This document shows positions 24,875 to 33,792 of a DNA stretch of 34,918 nucleotides, in pieces (positions within the stretch are counted from its first letter, which is position 1; every line of letters begins with the position of its first letter). The stretch comes from Candidatus Gastranaerophilales bacterium. GTDB lineage: Bacteria; Cyanobacteriota; Vampirovibrionia; Gastranaerophilales; UBA9579. Made by a program: the position numbers and the translations under genes. The notes under the pieces were generated by a model. It ran no database searches and had not been told where the DNA came from. It saw only the letters and a list, made by a program, of their open reading frames with translations. The stretch covers positions 1-34,918 of the forward strand of contig JAQVCB010000021.1 of the NCBI GenBank assembly GCA_028689995.1, read 5' to 3'.

Positions 24875-25207
24875 ATGCAACAAGGGTTTACACCACGAAT
24901 TCAATTAAATGCAGGTATTTCAGATACAAAGCTTAACATATTCGATCAACCAATGAGAATGGATAGCATAAAAGAAGTTAATGCGACTCCTGGATTTAAC
25001 GATGTAATGACAGGTCTTATAAAGAATCTTGATACAACAGTTAAAGCTCCTGATCAGGTACTACAGAATGCAATGGTAGGAAATAATGCCGATGTTCATG
25101 ATGTAATGATAGCTATATCAAAAGCGGAAATAGGAATAAACCTTGCTACTCAAGTCACTACAAAAGTAGTCCAGGCGTATGAGAAAGTTATGTCAATTCA
25201 GGTATAA
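24875..25207 (+). CDS. fliE: Flagellar hook-basal body protein FliE
   Basis: FliE joins the MS ring to the rod and is among the first exported substrates. The C-terminal half, HDVMIAISKAEIGINLATQVTTKVVQAYEKVMSIQV, matches the highly conserved FliE end. At 110 residues it is normal. AGGAGG lies just before the ATG and the gene follows the transglycosylase after 14 bases. Downstream is a 145-base gap to fliF, which holds an odd reading frame (see findings). Confidence 0.93.
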   Translation: MQQGFTPRIQLNAGISDTKLNIFDQPMRMDSIKEVNATPGFNDVMTGLIKNLDTTVKAPDQVLQNAMVGNNADVHDVMIAISKAEIGINLATQVTTKVVQAYEKVMSIQV

Positions 25208-25352
25208 AATATGTTTATGCTTAACATAAATTGATTTTAGTTATACAAAACGGGGGAGAAAAGTTTATAATTTAAGTATTCCTCAAAATATTAATTCAAA
25301 TTCAATTAAAGAAAGTTATAAATCTTACAAAATGAAAGAAGTGATTGAATAA

Positions 25353-26963
25353 ATGAATTTTAGTCAGCTTTCACAAAACAAACCATTATTATTCGGATTA
25401 ATCGGCGGAGCTATATTAATTATAGTTCTAATAGTAGTTCTATCATTTTCAGGAAAAAAAGAAGCAACTCCCGGAAGTCAAATAATTAAAGATAATGTAG
25501 ACCTACTTACAACTGATAATATTGGTAAAGCACTTGAAATTCAATCATTACTTGCAAGAGAAGGAATTGAAGTTGACAGAATTGCAGATGGTTCAAAAAA
25601 TAAATTAATTCTAAAAAAAGAAAACCGTATAACAATGAATGAGCGAGACAGATCTCTACTTATCGTAGTTAAAAGCGGAATCATGGACAAAAATATAGGT
25701 CTCGAAATCTTCGACAAAGGTGATTTTACATCGTCAAAAGAAGATAAAAGAATCAGACTCGCAAGAGCCATCAACGGTGAATTATCCAGATTAATCAGAA
25801 AGATCCCTCCAATTGAAGATGCTTCTGTATTTGTTTCTATACCGGAACAAACAATTTTTACCGCAATGAAAAAACCGACAACTGCTACTGTTCAGGTTAC
25901 CATACCAAGCGGCGACAAACTCGAAAGGGATAAAGTAAGAACAATTTCAAATCTGCTTCTTGGAAGTGTTCAGAGTCTGGAAGCTACAAATATTTCAATT
26001 ACTGATACAAATGGAAATGTATATAACAGTATTATGAAAGTTCAAGACGATACAATGAATGCTCTTCAGGAAAACGACCAGTATATGAAAAATAAAGTCA
26101 TGGTTCAGTTAGACAGACTGCTTGGCAAAGGCAATTATGTTGTCACTGTAAGCACATACCTAAGAGAAACTCCTCAGGAGATTAATAAATTAATATATAA
26201 CCCAAAAACTAGTGCTATAGTTAGCAAACAGAATTTTACAGAATCACTTGGCGATCAATCAAGAGATAAAAGTAAATTATCATCAGCAGTTAGCTCATAT
26301 TTGCCGGCGGGAGTTTCACAGGGGCCGGATTCTTCATCAAACAGAAACTACTCGCGAAATGCAGAAGAATATCAGTATGGTGTCGGAAAAACTCAAATTT
26401 TAGAAGAAAAACGCCCGGGCATGATTGAAGAAATTTCTATTGCTGTCACACTCGATCGTGGAGCAATGCCTTCCAGTACAGATTTACAACAATTAAAAAA
26501 TTTAATAGCCGGAGCCGCAAGTCCAAAAGCATCTGCAAATAACGTAGAGATTGCTTTTGCTGACATGACAAATCCTTATTTATCTTCAGAAAGACCCGAG
26601 CAATTACCAAAACCTGAAGAAAGCGGAAACCCATGGTGGACAGTGCTTGTATTGTTTGGAATTCTTCTTATTGCAGGTCTTGCATTTATAGCAAATAAGA
26701 CAAAAGAAACTTCAAGTAAACAGCAGATAGAAATAGAAGAACTAATGCAAAGAACAAAAATGCAGCAAAATCAAATTAAAGATACACAGGAACAAGCTTC
26801 ATTGCTGCAAAATCAACTTCATAATTCTATAACAGCCGATAAAGCACAACAGGCAATACCTACATTACATCAAACTATTGATGACATAAGAAAAAATATA
26901 GAAGATGATGTAAATGAAGAAGAAATTTCTACTCAACTTAAAAATTGGATAGAAAGCAATTAA
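25353..26963 (+). CDS. fliF: Flagellar M-ring protein FliF
   Basis: FliF forms the MS ring in the inner membrane. Transmembrane segments lie at about residues 12-32 (LLFGLIGGAILIIVLIVVLSF) and 428-447 (WWTVLVLFGILLIAGLAFIA). Between them are two ring-building domains, with RLARAINGELSRLIRKIPPIEDASVFVSIPE typical of FliF. After the second segment comes a Q/E-rich coiled coil and an acidic C-terminus (NIEDDVNEEEISTQLKNWIE) of the kind that binds FliG. At 536 residues it is complete. The ATG comes directly after the TAA of a short upstream frame. Confidence 0.95.
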   Translation: MNFSQLSQNKPLLFGLIGGAILIIVLIVVLSFSGKKEATPGSQIIKDNVDLLTTDNIGKALEIQSLLAREGIEVDRIADGSKNKLILKKENRITMNERDRSLLIVVKSGIMDKNIGLEIFDKGDFTSSKEDKRIRLARAINGELSRLIRKIPPIEDASVFVSIPEQTIFTAMKKPTTATVQVTIPSGDKLERDKVRTISNLLLGSVQSLEATNISITDTNGNVYNSIMKVQDDTMNALQENDQYMKNKVMVQLDRLLGKGNYVVTVSTYLRETPQEINKLIYNPKTSAIVSKQNFTESLGDQSRDKSKLSSAVSSYLPAGVSQGPDSSSNRNYSRNAEEYQYGVGKTQILEEKRPGMIEEISIAVTLDRGAMPSSTDLQQLKNLIAGAASPKASANNVEIAFADMTNPYLSSERPEQLPKPEESGNPWWTVLVLFGILLIAGLAFIANKTKETSSKQQIEIEELMQRTKMQQNQIKDTQEQASLLQNQLHNSITADKAQQAIPTLHQTIDDIRKNIEDDVNEEEISTQLKNWIESN

Positions 26964-26978
26964 CGCTAAGAGAATATT

Positions 26979-27923
26979 ATGACTATACCTGATTTTAAAC
27001 CAGAAGATTTTTCGCAAGATCTCGCAAGACAAGCTCAACAGCTTGTCCCTTCTGATTTAACTGAATATCAAAAAAAATATGTTGTAAACAAGCTTTATCA
27101 ATTCTGCATTTTAGCCGGTAATGCTTTAAATCAAGATACTAATCTTGTATTTACTAACAATGAAGCACAAGCGATTGTTCAATTAATTGGCGAATGGACA
27201 TTTCATAAAAATGTCGACCTGATCAGAGCTAAAATAGCTGAAGATTGTTGGGATCCAGTTTTACAACAAGTTGCATTTGCAGTTTTTGAAACAGCAAAAC
27301 AAGTCGAATCGAAAAAAGTAGAGACCAATCAGGCTATAAAAATGATTGAGGATGTTGTTAAGGAATCATACAACAAATCATTAATGGAACTGGCAAGGAA
27401 CGGGAAAATTAATGAAAATGAAATACCGGAAATATTGTCTTATTCAAATATTGATTCAATGGCAACTGAATCACAACAAGAAATAACGCCGGATATAGAA
27501 AATAAATTATTAAAATGTGCTTCATTAGCGCTAGTTTTAAAGTCTATGCCCCAAAATAAAGTAAATCGAATTCTTGCTGGATTTGATAAACAAACAGCAT
27601 TACAAATATCACATTTAATTCAAACTCCTGACCTGGAGAATCAAATAGATTTGAATTCTGCAAATAACATTTTATTTGGATTCAAACAAACATTTTCCGC
27701 TCAAGATATTTCACAGCAATCAAGTTCAGTTGATAAAATATCTACACTGAGAGATTTATACGATGAACATTCGATTATTAAACATGTACAGTATGAACGT
27801 CCACTTATTCAACAGTATGTTCAAAATAACATAACCCAAAAAACAGCAAAAATAGAAATAAATATGTCATCTTACATAGAAAATATAGTGTATAACTATT
27901 TAGTTTCAAAATTAACAGCATAA
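26979..27923 (+). CDS. FliG-position protein with a FliG-N-like segment
   Basis: This gene sits exactly where fliG is expected, between fliF and fliH, but is not a normal FliG. Residues ~174-235 (LLKCASLALVLKSMPQNKVNRILAGFDKQTALQISHLIQ...NILFGFK) look like the FliG N-terminal domain that binds FliF. The FliG hallmarks EHPQ and the charged torque helix of FliG-C are not seen. The first ~170 residues (QYQKKYVVNKLYQFCILAGNAL...) are helical and unfamiliar. It may be a highly divergent switch protein, or an accessory FliF-binding factor while a true FliG is encoded elsewhere. The coding sequence is intact at 314 residues. Confidence 0.6.
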   Translation: MTIPDFKPEDFSQDLARQAQQLVPSDLTEYQKKYVVNKLYQFCILAGNALNQDTNLVFTNNEAQAIVQLIGEWTFHKNVDLIRAKIAEDCWDPVLQQVAFAVFETAKQVESKKVETNQAIKMIEDVVKESYNKSLMELARNGKINENEIPEILSYSNIDSMATESQQEITPDIENKLLKCASLALVLKSMPQNKVNRILAGFDKQTALQISHLIQTPDLENQIDLNSANNILFGFKQTFSAQDISQQSSSVDKISTLRDLYDEHSIIKHVQYERPLIQQYVQNNITQKTAKIEINMSSYIENIVYNYLVSKLTA

Positions 27924-27938
27924 TAGCAGTGATTTAAT

Positions 27939-28637
27939 ATGATAATAAAGAAAAACTCAATAAAAATAAATATTCCAAATGAAAATCTATTGGGAAATCC
28001 TAAAAAAACAGTAGAACAAGAGGCCGTTAATCCTAATCCGATAGATGCAGAAATGCTTCTTATTAAGGAGAGAGAGGAAAGAAGAAGGGGAGACAGAAGA
28101 AGAGGATACAGGCGCACAGACGACAGAAACCTGATCTCCAGAGCCCATGAAGAAGCTAATGCAATAAAAGAAAGAGCATCAAGAGAAGGTTTTGAATATG
28201 GACTTACTCAGGCAAAAGAAGAACTAAAAAATTTAGGATATGCTATTGCTGATTTTCTTGATGCAAAAGAACAGACAATGCAATCATCATCAACAGATAT
28301 TGCATTTCTTGCAATCAAGGTAGCTGAAAAAATTATTAAGACAGAAATTTCCTGCAATGAAACAATTGTATTAAGTATTGTTTCTGACGTTTTAAATGAA
28401 ATTGGAAAAGATGAAACAAACATTATAATTAAAACAAATCCGACTGATACCGAACTTGTAAAAGAAAATTTGCCAAATATCTTCCCTTATGGAAGATCAA
28501 ACGCTAAAATAGTAGTAATTAATGATGAAAGTGTAGAATGTGGTAGTTGCATAGTTGAAACAAATAATGGAATGATAGATGCTCGATTTTCTACACAACT
28601 CAAAATTTTAAGGAAAGCTCTTGAAGCTGGACTGTAA
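27939..28637 (+). CDS. fliH: Flagellar assembly protein FliH
   Basis: FliH binds the export ATPase FliI and tethers it to the C-ring. The C-terminal part (VAEKIIKTEISCNETIVLSIVSDVL... VECGSCIVETNNGMIDARFSTQLKILRKAL) is the diagnostic FliH/YscL domain, and a long helical stretch precedes it. Around residues 46-66 is an unusually arginine-rich stretch (EREERRRGDRRRGYRRTDDR) not typical of FliH. flhA follows after 66 bases. Confidence 0.88.
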   Translation: MIIKKNSIKINIPNENLLGNPKKTVEQEAVNPNPIDAEMLLIKEREERRRGDRRRGYRRTDDRNLISRAHEEANAIKERASREGFEYGLTQAKEELKNLGYAIADFLDAKEQTMQSSSTDIAFLAIKVAEKIIKTEISCNETIVLSIVSDVLNEIGKDETNIIIKTNPTDTELVKENLPNIFPYGRSNAKIVVINDESVECGSCIVETNNGMIDARFSTQLKILRKALEAGL

Positions 28638-28703
28638 CAAAAAAAGAATGAGCTAATCAAAGAAATAATTTTAAACAACTCATTCTGACAAGGAGGATTA
28701 GAT

Positions 28704-30812
28704 TTGGCCAGAGGTCAGGCTGCATTACCACCAATGAGTGAAGTAGTTCTTGGCATATTTGTTTTAGGACTCATCACTATCCTTATTGTTGAACTTCCTG
28801 CGTTTATTATTGACTTTTGCATAAGCTTAAATATCACCATAGGGATAGTTTTGCTTATGATTTCACTATATGTACAAAGACCACTGGAGCTTGCCGTTTT
28901 TCCTTCAATAATTCTCGTTGGAACTTTGTTCCGACTCTGTTTGAGTATTTCAGCTACAAGGCTTATTCTGGCTAAAGGAGAAGGTGGAGATGTAATTGAT
29001 GCATTTGGAAACTTCGTAACGGGCGGCAACCTGGTAGTTGGATGTGTAATATTTTTGATTATTACTATTGTGCAATTTCTGGTTATTACAAAGGGTGCAG
29101 AACGTATTGCTGAAGTTGCTGCAAGATTTGCCCTCGATGCTATGCCCGGAAAACAAATGACCATAGATGCCGATTTTAACGCAGGTCTGATTTCGCCTGA
29201 AGAAGCAATAAAAAAACGTGAAGACCTTCAAAGAGAATCCAGCCTGTTTGGTTCTATGGATGGTGCGATGAAATTTGTAAAAGGGGACACAATTGCAGGT
29301 ATAATTATTGTTATTATTAATATATTAGGCGGTTTAGCTATTGGAATGCTGCAAATGGGTCTTCCTTTCCCGGATGCTGTTAATATATTTACAAAATTAA
29401 CAATTGGTGAAGGATTAACTGCACAGCTACCTTCACTTTTAATGGCTATTTCCAGCGGTATTATTATGACAAGATCCACATCCTCAAGCTCCAGCCTTGC
29501 AAAAGATCTTTCAGCTCAGATAATGAGTAAACCCTACAGTCTTATATTTGCAGCTGCATTTCTGCTATTAATAACCTTCACATGTTTTATAACAGGTTTA
29601 CCCTGGTACTATTTTTTAGCTTTTACAATTATTTTATCCATCACAGCATTTACCGTATTTGTTTCAAGCGATGTCCAACAACAGTTAGGACAACTGGAAA
29701 ATGTAAAACAAAATATGCAGGATCTCGTTAATCCTAATAGAATGTATGAAAGACTGGGTGTCGACATTTTGGGTTTACAAGTGGGAACAAATCTGTTAGT
29801 AATTGCCGATCCTGAACAAGAAGGTCAACTTCTAGCCAAAGTAGCAGCACTTCGCCAAAGAATGACAGATGAACTTGGATATATTATTCCAAACATAAGA
29901 ATCATGGACAGTACAGCACTTGAACCTTTTGAATATTTAATTTCTATACGTAATAACTCTGTAGCAAAAGGGACTGTTTATCCAGATAGGCTCATGATAA
30001 TTGCAGATCAATGGGATTCAGCAGGATTAACCGTACCGAATGATGTAATTGTCGGAATTGATCCTACTTATTCAACACAAGCTTACTGGATAAAACCGGA
30101 TCAATTGAATAAAAACGCAAAAATAACGGCTGTTGATGCAACAGACGTTGTAGTAACACATTTACAGGAATGTGTACGCAAATATGTTGATGAAGTATTA
30201 ACTAAAACCGACGTACTAAAACTCATGGAACTTGTCAAAAGCCAGGATCCCACTCTTGTTAACGACCTTGTACCGGCAATTATCTCTACCAGTGACCTTC
30301 GCAAAATATTCGTAAATTTGATCAGAGAAAAAGTTTCAATAAAAGATATAATATTTATATTTGAAAGATTATGTGATTATGCAAGATTTTCTAAAGAGCC
30401 TGATATACTGTCAGAGAGACTACGTGCCTCATTAGGAAGACAAATTTGCATTAGTAATGCAACAGAAGACAAAATTTTATATGCTATCACTCTTTCTTCC
30501 ACTTGGGAAAAAACTCTTGATGATTCCTGTCAGAGAACTGAGCTTGGCACAATGTTCCTGCTTAATCCGCTTCAGGTGCAGGAACTTATTGAATCATCTG
30601 CATCAACATTAATGCGTGCACATCAGGCAATAGGTAATCAGCCGGTTATTTTATGTTCTCCAAGAATAAGACTTCCTCTTTACCAATTACTTGAAAGACA
30701 TATTCCAACAGTTGTTGTTGTTTCCTATAGCGAACTTATAACAGACATAAAAGTAGAAGCAATTGACACTATCGGTGATAATGAATTTTCTGATGATTAT
30801 GCCTTTAGCTAA
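28704..30812 (+). CDS. flhA: Flagellar export gate protein FlhA
   Basis: FlhA is the large export-gate membrane protein. The first ~330 residues hold eight probable membrane helices, with the FHIPEP-family stretch RFALDAMPGKQMTIDADFNAGLISPEEAIKKREDLQRESSLFGSMDGAMKFVKGD at about residues 142-195. The cytosolic part continues to residue 702, with the DRLMIIADQW and CVRKYVDEVLT regions. The length is typical. Translation starts at TTG 28704, with a perfect AAGGAGG 7 bases upstream. fliI follows after 33-45 bases. Confidence 0.96.
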   Translation: MARGQAALPPMSEVVLGIFVLGLITILIVELPAFIIDFCISLNITIGIVLLMISLYVQRPLELAVFPSIILVGTLFRLCLSISATRLILAKGEGGDVIDAFGNFVTGGNLVVGCVIFLIITIVQFLVITKGAERIAEVAARFALDAMPGKQMTIDADFNAGLISPEEAIKKREDLQRESSLFGSMDGAMKFVKGDTIAGIIIVIINILGGLAIGMLQMGLPFPDAVNIFTKLTIGEGLTAQLPSLLMAISSGIIMTRSTSSSSSLAKDLSAQIMSKPYSLIFAAAFLLLITFTCFITGLPWYYFLAFTIILSITAFTVFVSSDVQQQLGQLENVKQNMQDLVNPNRMYERLGVDILGLQVGTNLLVIADPEQEGQLLAKVAALRQRMTDELGYIIPNIRIMDSTALEPFEYLISIRNNSVAKGTVYPDRLMIIADQWDSAGLTVPNDVIVGIDPTYSTQAYWIKPDQLNKNAKITAVDATDVVVTHLQECVRKYVDEVLTKTDVLKLMELVKSQDPTLVNDLVPAIISTSDLRKIFVNLIREKVSIKDIIFIFERLCDYARFSKEPDILSERLRASLGRQICISNATEDKILYAITLSSTWEKTLDDSCQRTELGTMFLLNPLQVQELIESSASTLMRAHQAIGNQPVILCSPRIRLPLYQLLERHIPTVVVVSYSELITDIKVEAIDTIGDNEFSDDYAFS

Positions 30813-30857
30813 TCTCAAGAAAATTAAACCTGAATTAGAATAAATTTGGAACTGGAT

Positions 30858-32207
30858 ATGATTGATCAAAATAAAGATAAATCAATAGAATACGTTAAAA
30901 ACAAAACCCTTGAAATTTTAAATAATACAGAAATTTACAAATATAAAGGGACAGTATCAAAGCTGCTCGGATTAACAGTGGAAGCAAAATTACCCGGACT
31001 TAAAATTGGTGATTTATGTTTTATTGAGACTCAAAAAGGAGAACCGAAAGCCGCTGAAGTAGTTGCATTCAAAGGTAATGTCGCCCAGATGCTTTTATTA
31101 TATGATGGTGCAGGTATTGGTCAAGGAAGCTGGGTAACCTCAACAGGATCCGCAATCACAGTACCTGTTGGAGATTTTCTTCTGGGTCGATTAATAAGTC
31201 CCTTGGGAGAACCACTTGATGGACAGCCTCTTGATACTTCTAATGCAAAATTTATCTCAGTTGAAGGCAATCCCCCAGATGCATTTACAAGACCAATTAT
31301 TAAAGACAAGTTTTCTACCGGAGTAAGGGCTATTGATTCACTTCTTACGTTCGGAGCAGGACAGCGTATGGGACTTTTTGCAGGCAGTGGTGTCGGAAAA
31401 AGCACAATGCTCGGAATGATAGCAAGAAATAGTGACGCTGATGTCAATGTAATGGCTCTAATAGGAGAACGTGGACGAGAAGTTAAAGAATTTATTGAAA
31501 ACAGTCTTGGTCCTATCGGTATGGCAAAATCAGTCCTTGTATGTTCTACAGGTGACCAACCTCCGCTTATCAGAATGAAAGCTCTCCAAACAGCAACCGC
31601 TATTTGTGAATATTTCAGAAATCAGGGCAAAAAAGTATTCCTGATGACAGATACTGTAACAAGATGTGCTATGGCAGGAAGAGAAGTTGGTCTTTCCATC
31701 GGAGAACCACCTACAATGAAAGGTTACCCTCCATCCATATTCTCATGGTTACAAAGAGTGCTTGAACGAACAGGAACTAGCCCCAAAGGCTCTATAACAG
31801 CTCTCTATACTGTGCTTATGGAAGGTGAAGACGTTAATGACCCAGTAGTAGATACTGTAAGAGGTATTGTTGACGGGCACGTGTTCTTATCCCGTAAAGT
31901 TGCAGAAATGAACCATTACCCTGCTATCGACGTATTGGGTAGCATAAGCAGGCTGTTTCCAGAAGTTACAGATCAGGAACATCAGTCTTCAGCCGCTAAG
32001 ATGCGAACAATCCTAGCTATATACAGAGAAAACAAGGATTTAATTGACGTTGGAATGTACCAAAAGGGTTCTAATCAAAAGTTAGATTTGGCAATTGATT
32101 TAATGCCCGATATAAACAAATTTTTAAGACAATCAATCAAAGATAGTGTCAATATGCATCACACCATTGATACTTTAAAAAGCATGATGGCAAATGTGGA
32201 TATTTAA
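30858..32207 (+). CDS. fliI: Flagellar export ATPase FliI
   Basis: FliI powers and organises substrate delivery to the flagellar export gate; it is related to F1 ATPase beta. The Walker A motif is GLFAGSGVGKST, Walker B is VFLMTDTVTRCAMAGREVGL, and the export-ATPase signature GEPPTMKGYPPSIFSWLQRVLERTG is complete. The ORF track starts at TTG 30846; ATG 30858, with GGA 7 bases upstream, gives 449 residues and is my preferred start, though the TTG cannot be excluded. A promoter and repeat region follow before fliJ. Confidence 0.94.
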   Translation: MIDQNKDKSIEYVKNKTLEILNNTEIYKYKGTVSKLLGLTVEAKLPGLKIGDLCFIETQKGEPKAAEVVAFKGNVAQMLLLYDGAGIGQGSWVTSTGSAITVPVGDFLLGRLISPLGEPLDGQPLDTSNAKFISVEGNPPDAFTRPIIKDKFSTGVRAIDSLLTFGAGQRMGLFAGSGVGKSTMLGMIARNSDADVNVMALIGERGREVKEFIENSLGPIGMAKSVLVCSTGDQPPLIRMKALQTATAICEYFRNQGKKVFLMTDTVTRCAMAGREVGLSIGEPPTMKGYPPSIFSWLQRVLERTGTSPKGSITALYTVLMEGEDVNDPVVDTVRGIVDGHVFLSRKVAEMNHYPAIDVLGSISRLFPEVTDQEHQSSAAKMRTILAIYRENKDLIDVGMYQKGSNQKLDLAIDLMPDINKFLRQSIKDSVNMHHTIDTLKSMMANVDI

Positions 32208-32260
32208 ATAAATATAATTAAAATAATTTATAAAGACTTAAGGCTTATTTTACTAACGAA

Positions 32261-32304
32261 AACTGATCGTTTTCGTTTCAGCTTTTCTCCACTCCCGCTC
32301 CGCG
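32261..32304. repeat. Intergenic repeat copy with CACTCCCGCT core between fliI and fliJ
   Basis: The hairpin arms CGAAAAC/GTTTTCG lie just left of, and overlap, a stretch CGTTTCAGCTTTTCTCCACTCCCGCTCCGCG (32274-32304) that matches the core of the element at 9604-9635. It is G+C-rich in an otherwise AT-rich spacer. No flanking direct repeat could be found here. Confidence 0.6.
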
Positions 32305-32406
32305 AATCATATTAATAGAGGTTAAAATTTTCCTAAAATTTAATCAAAATATCATTAGGAAGATAAGAGACTAATACTCAATTAAAATTGGTTTTCGGTT
32401 TTCAGG

Positions 32407-32436
32407 TTGACAGTGTTTAATAAAGGTCGATATACA
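32407..32436 (+). promoter_or_regulatory. Sigma-70-type promoter for fliJ-fliK
   Basis: A consensus TTGACA (32407-32412) is followed after 18 bases by TATACA (32431-32436), 45 bases before the fliJ start. The flanking bases AAAATTGG / CCAATTTC and GGTTTTC / GAAAAC can pair around it, so the region may also fold. It suggests that fliJ and the genes after it are transcribed separately. Confidence 0.65.
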
Positions 32437-32480
32437 CCCGAAAACACTATTCCAATTTCAATTTGTTACAGGAATAAAAA

Positions 32481-32960
32481 ATGCCTTTTGTTTATAGATT
32501 ACAAAAGATATTAAATTTCAGAATTCAGAAAAAAGACGAACAAATTGAATTTGTAAAAAGAGCTGAAAGAGAAGTACAGAGAATACAGAATGATATCAAT
32601 AATAATAAAAACACAGTTTCAGTTTTGAGAAAAAGTATGCATTCAGCTCCTCACATAATGATGGAAAATTATGATCAATTCATTAAACATTTGTACGACA
32701 TCATAGACAAACTGGAAGAAGAGAAACTGGAAGCAATAGAAAAATTAAACGAAGAAAAAGCAAAATTAGTCGAACTGGAAAAAGCAGTTAAAGTACTGGA
32801 AAAACACAAAGAAAAAGCCTCCGCTGAGTATAAAGACGAAGAAAACAAAATAGAAATGAAAAGACTGGATGAAGTAGCAGGACTCAAACATTATGCAAAG
32901 ACACAGGAATCAATACTTGAAGAAATTGAAGCTGAAGGACTTAACCTGAATGAATATTGA
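32481..32960 (+). CDS. fliJ: Flagellar export protein FliJ
   Basis: FliJ is the coiled-coil stalk of the export ATPase, similar to the gamma subunit of F1. The N-terminus FVYRLQKILNFRIQKKDEQ matches the family, and almost the whole protein is a charged two-helix coiled coil (ELEKAVKVLEKHKEKASAEYKDEENKIEMKRLDE). At 159 residues it is the expected size. It stands after fliI, behind its own promoter, and overlaps the next gene by 11 bases. Confidence 0.88.
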   Translation: MPFVYRLQKILNFRIQKKDEQIEFVKRAEREVQRIQNDINNNKNTVSVLRKSMHSAPHIMMENYDQFIKHLYDIIDKLEEEKLEAIEKLNEEKAKLVELEKAVKVLEKHKEKASAEYKDEENKIEMKRLDEVAGLKHYAKTQESILEEIEAEGLNLNEY

Positions 32961-33792
32961 ACAAATACAGATAACGGACAAACAAACTACTGATGGAAAT
33001 ACTGCTAATAATGAAGCGATTACTAATAATGCTAATATTGCGCCTAAAAGTGCTCAATCATTAGCATTTAAGTTGGAAATGCCTAACAATAAATCATTTA
33101 TAGATTTTTTAAGTTTGGGATTAGAAGATTTACAGGATGTTGAACAATTAGGTAATCCTGAACAATCAATTTCATTAGGCAAAATAAATAAATTAAATCC
33201 AACTTTAATCAAAAATCTTCAGGCTTTTGCTATGAAAAATAATATACCTCTAAGAATAAAGGATATTAATGATGCCAGATTGCTGGTATATTCTCAAAAT
33301 CTGTTTAATAACGGCAAAGAACCCGGCATAAAAATTAATGATATTGAAAAAAGTGATATTGATTTCTTAAAAAAATGTGCAGACAATCCAAATATTTTCA
33401 TAAATTCGATAAATCCTCAAAATATGTCGGTAAATTATACACTGAACAACAATAACAATATTGAAGGGCAACTCAAATCAGAAGAAGTGTCTTACAAAAG
33501 TCTTAATATTTCAAAAAGCCTTGTAAATCTCATAGATTATGCTTCTAAGACACAAAAACCTGTAAGACTTGATTTTGAAGGAAACTCGACAGTAATTCTA
33601 AAAGTTGATAAAGAAGGAAAACTGACAGCAGAGTTTATTTCCAGTGATAGGGCAATGGAAAGTCTCCTTAAGAATAGTATTCCACAACTTAGGAATAAAA
33701 TGGACAACGAAGGAATCCCTTACAAGAATATTTCCTATAAAGAACAATCTCAAAAAAATAATTCACAACAGGAGGAAAAATCCTATGAATGA
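32950..33792 (+). CDS. fliK: Flagellar hook-length control protein FliK (probable)
   Basis: FliK measures hook length and switches export specificity. The first ~190 residues are polar and Asn-rich, as is common. The C-terminal part (TQKPVRLDFEGNSTVILKVDKEGKLTAEFISSDRAMESLLKNSIPQLRNKMDNEGI) has the form of the conserved FliK C-terminal domain, and the Gln-rich tail fits too. The gene begins inside the last codons of fliJ and its end overlaps the next gene by 8 bases. Position after fliJ is standard for fliK. Confidence 0.75.
   Translation: MNIEQIQITDKQTTDGNTANNEAITNNANIAPKSAQSLAFKLEMPNNKSFIDFLSLGLEDLQDVEQLGNPEQSISLGKINKLNPTLIKNLQAFAMKNNIPLRIKDINDARLLVYSQNLFNNGKEPGIKINDIEKSDIDFLKKCADNPNIFINSINPQNMSVNYTLNNNNNIEGQLKSEEVSYKSLNISKSLVNLIDYASKTQKPVRLDFEGNSTVILKVDKEGKLTAEFISSDRAMESLLKNSIPQLRNKMDNEGIPYKNISYKEQSQKNNSQQEEKSYE

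Noticed and set aside
28715-29479. Three minus-strand ORFs inside flhA
   Set aside because: They are antisense shadows of a well-conserved membrane protein.
33644-33784. 47-codon N-terminal extension of the hook/rod protein
   Set aside because: It lies in another frame over the fliK 3' end; ATG 33785 has a good ribosome site and begins at the rod-type N-terminus.
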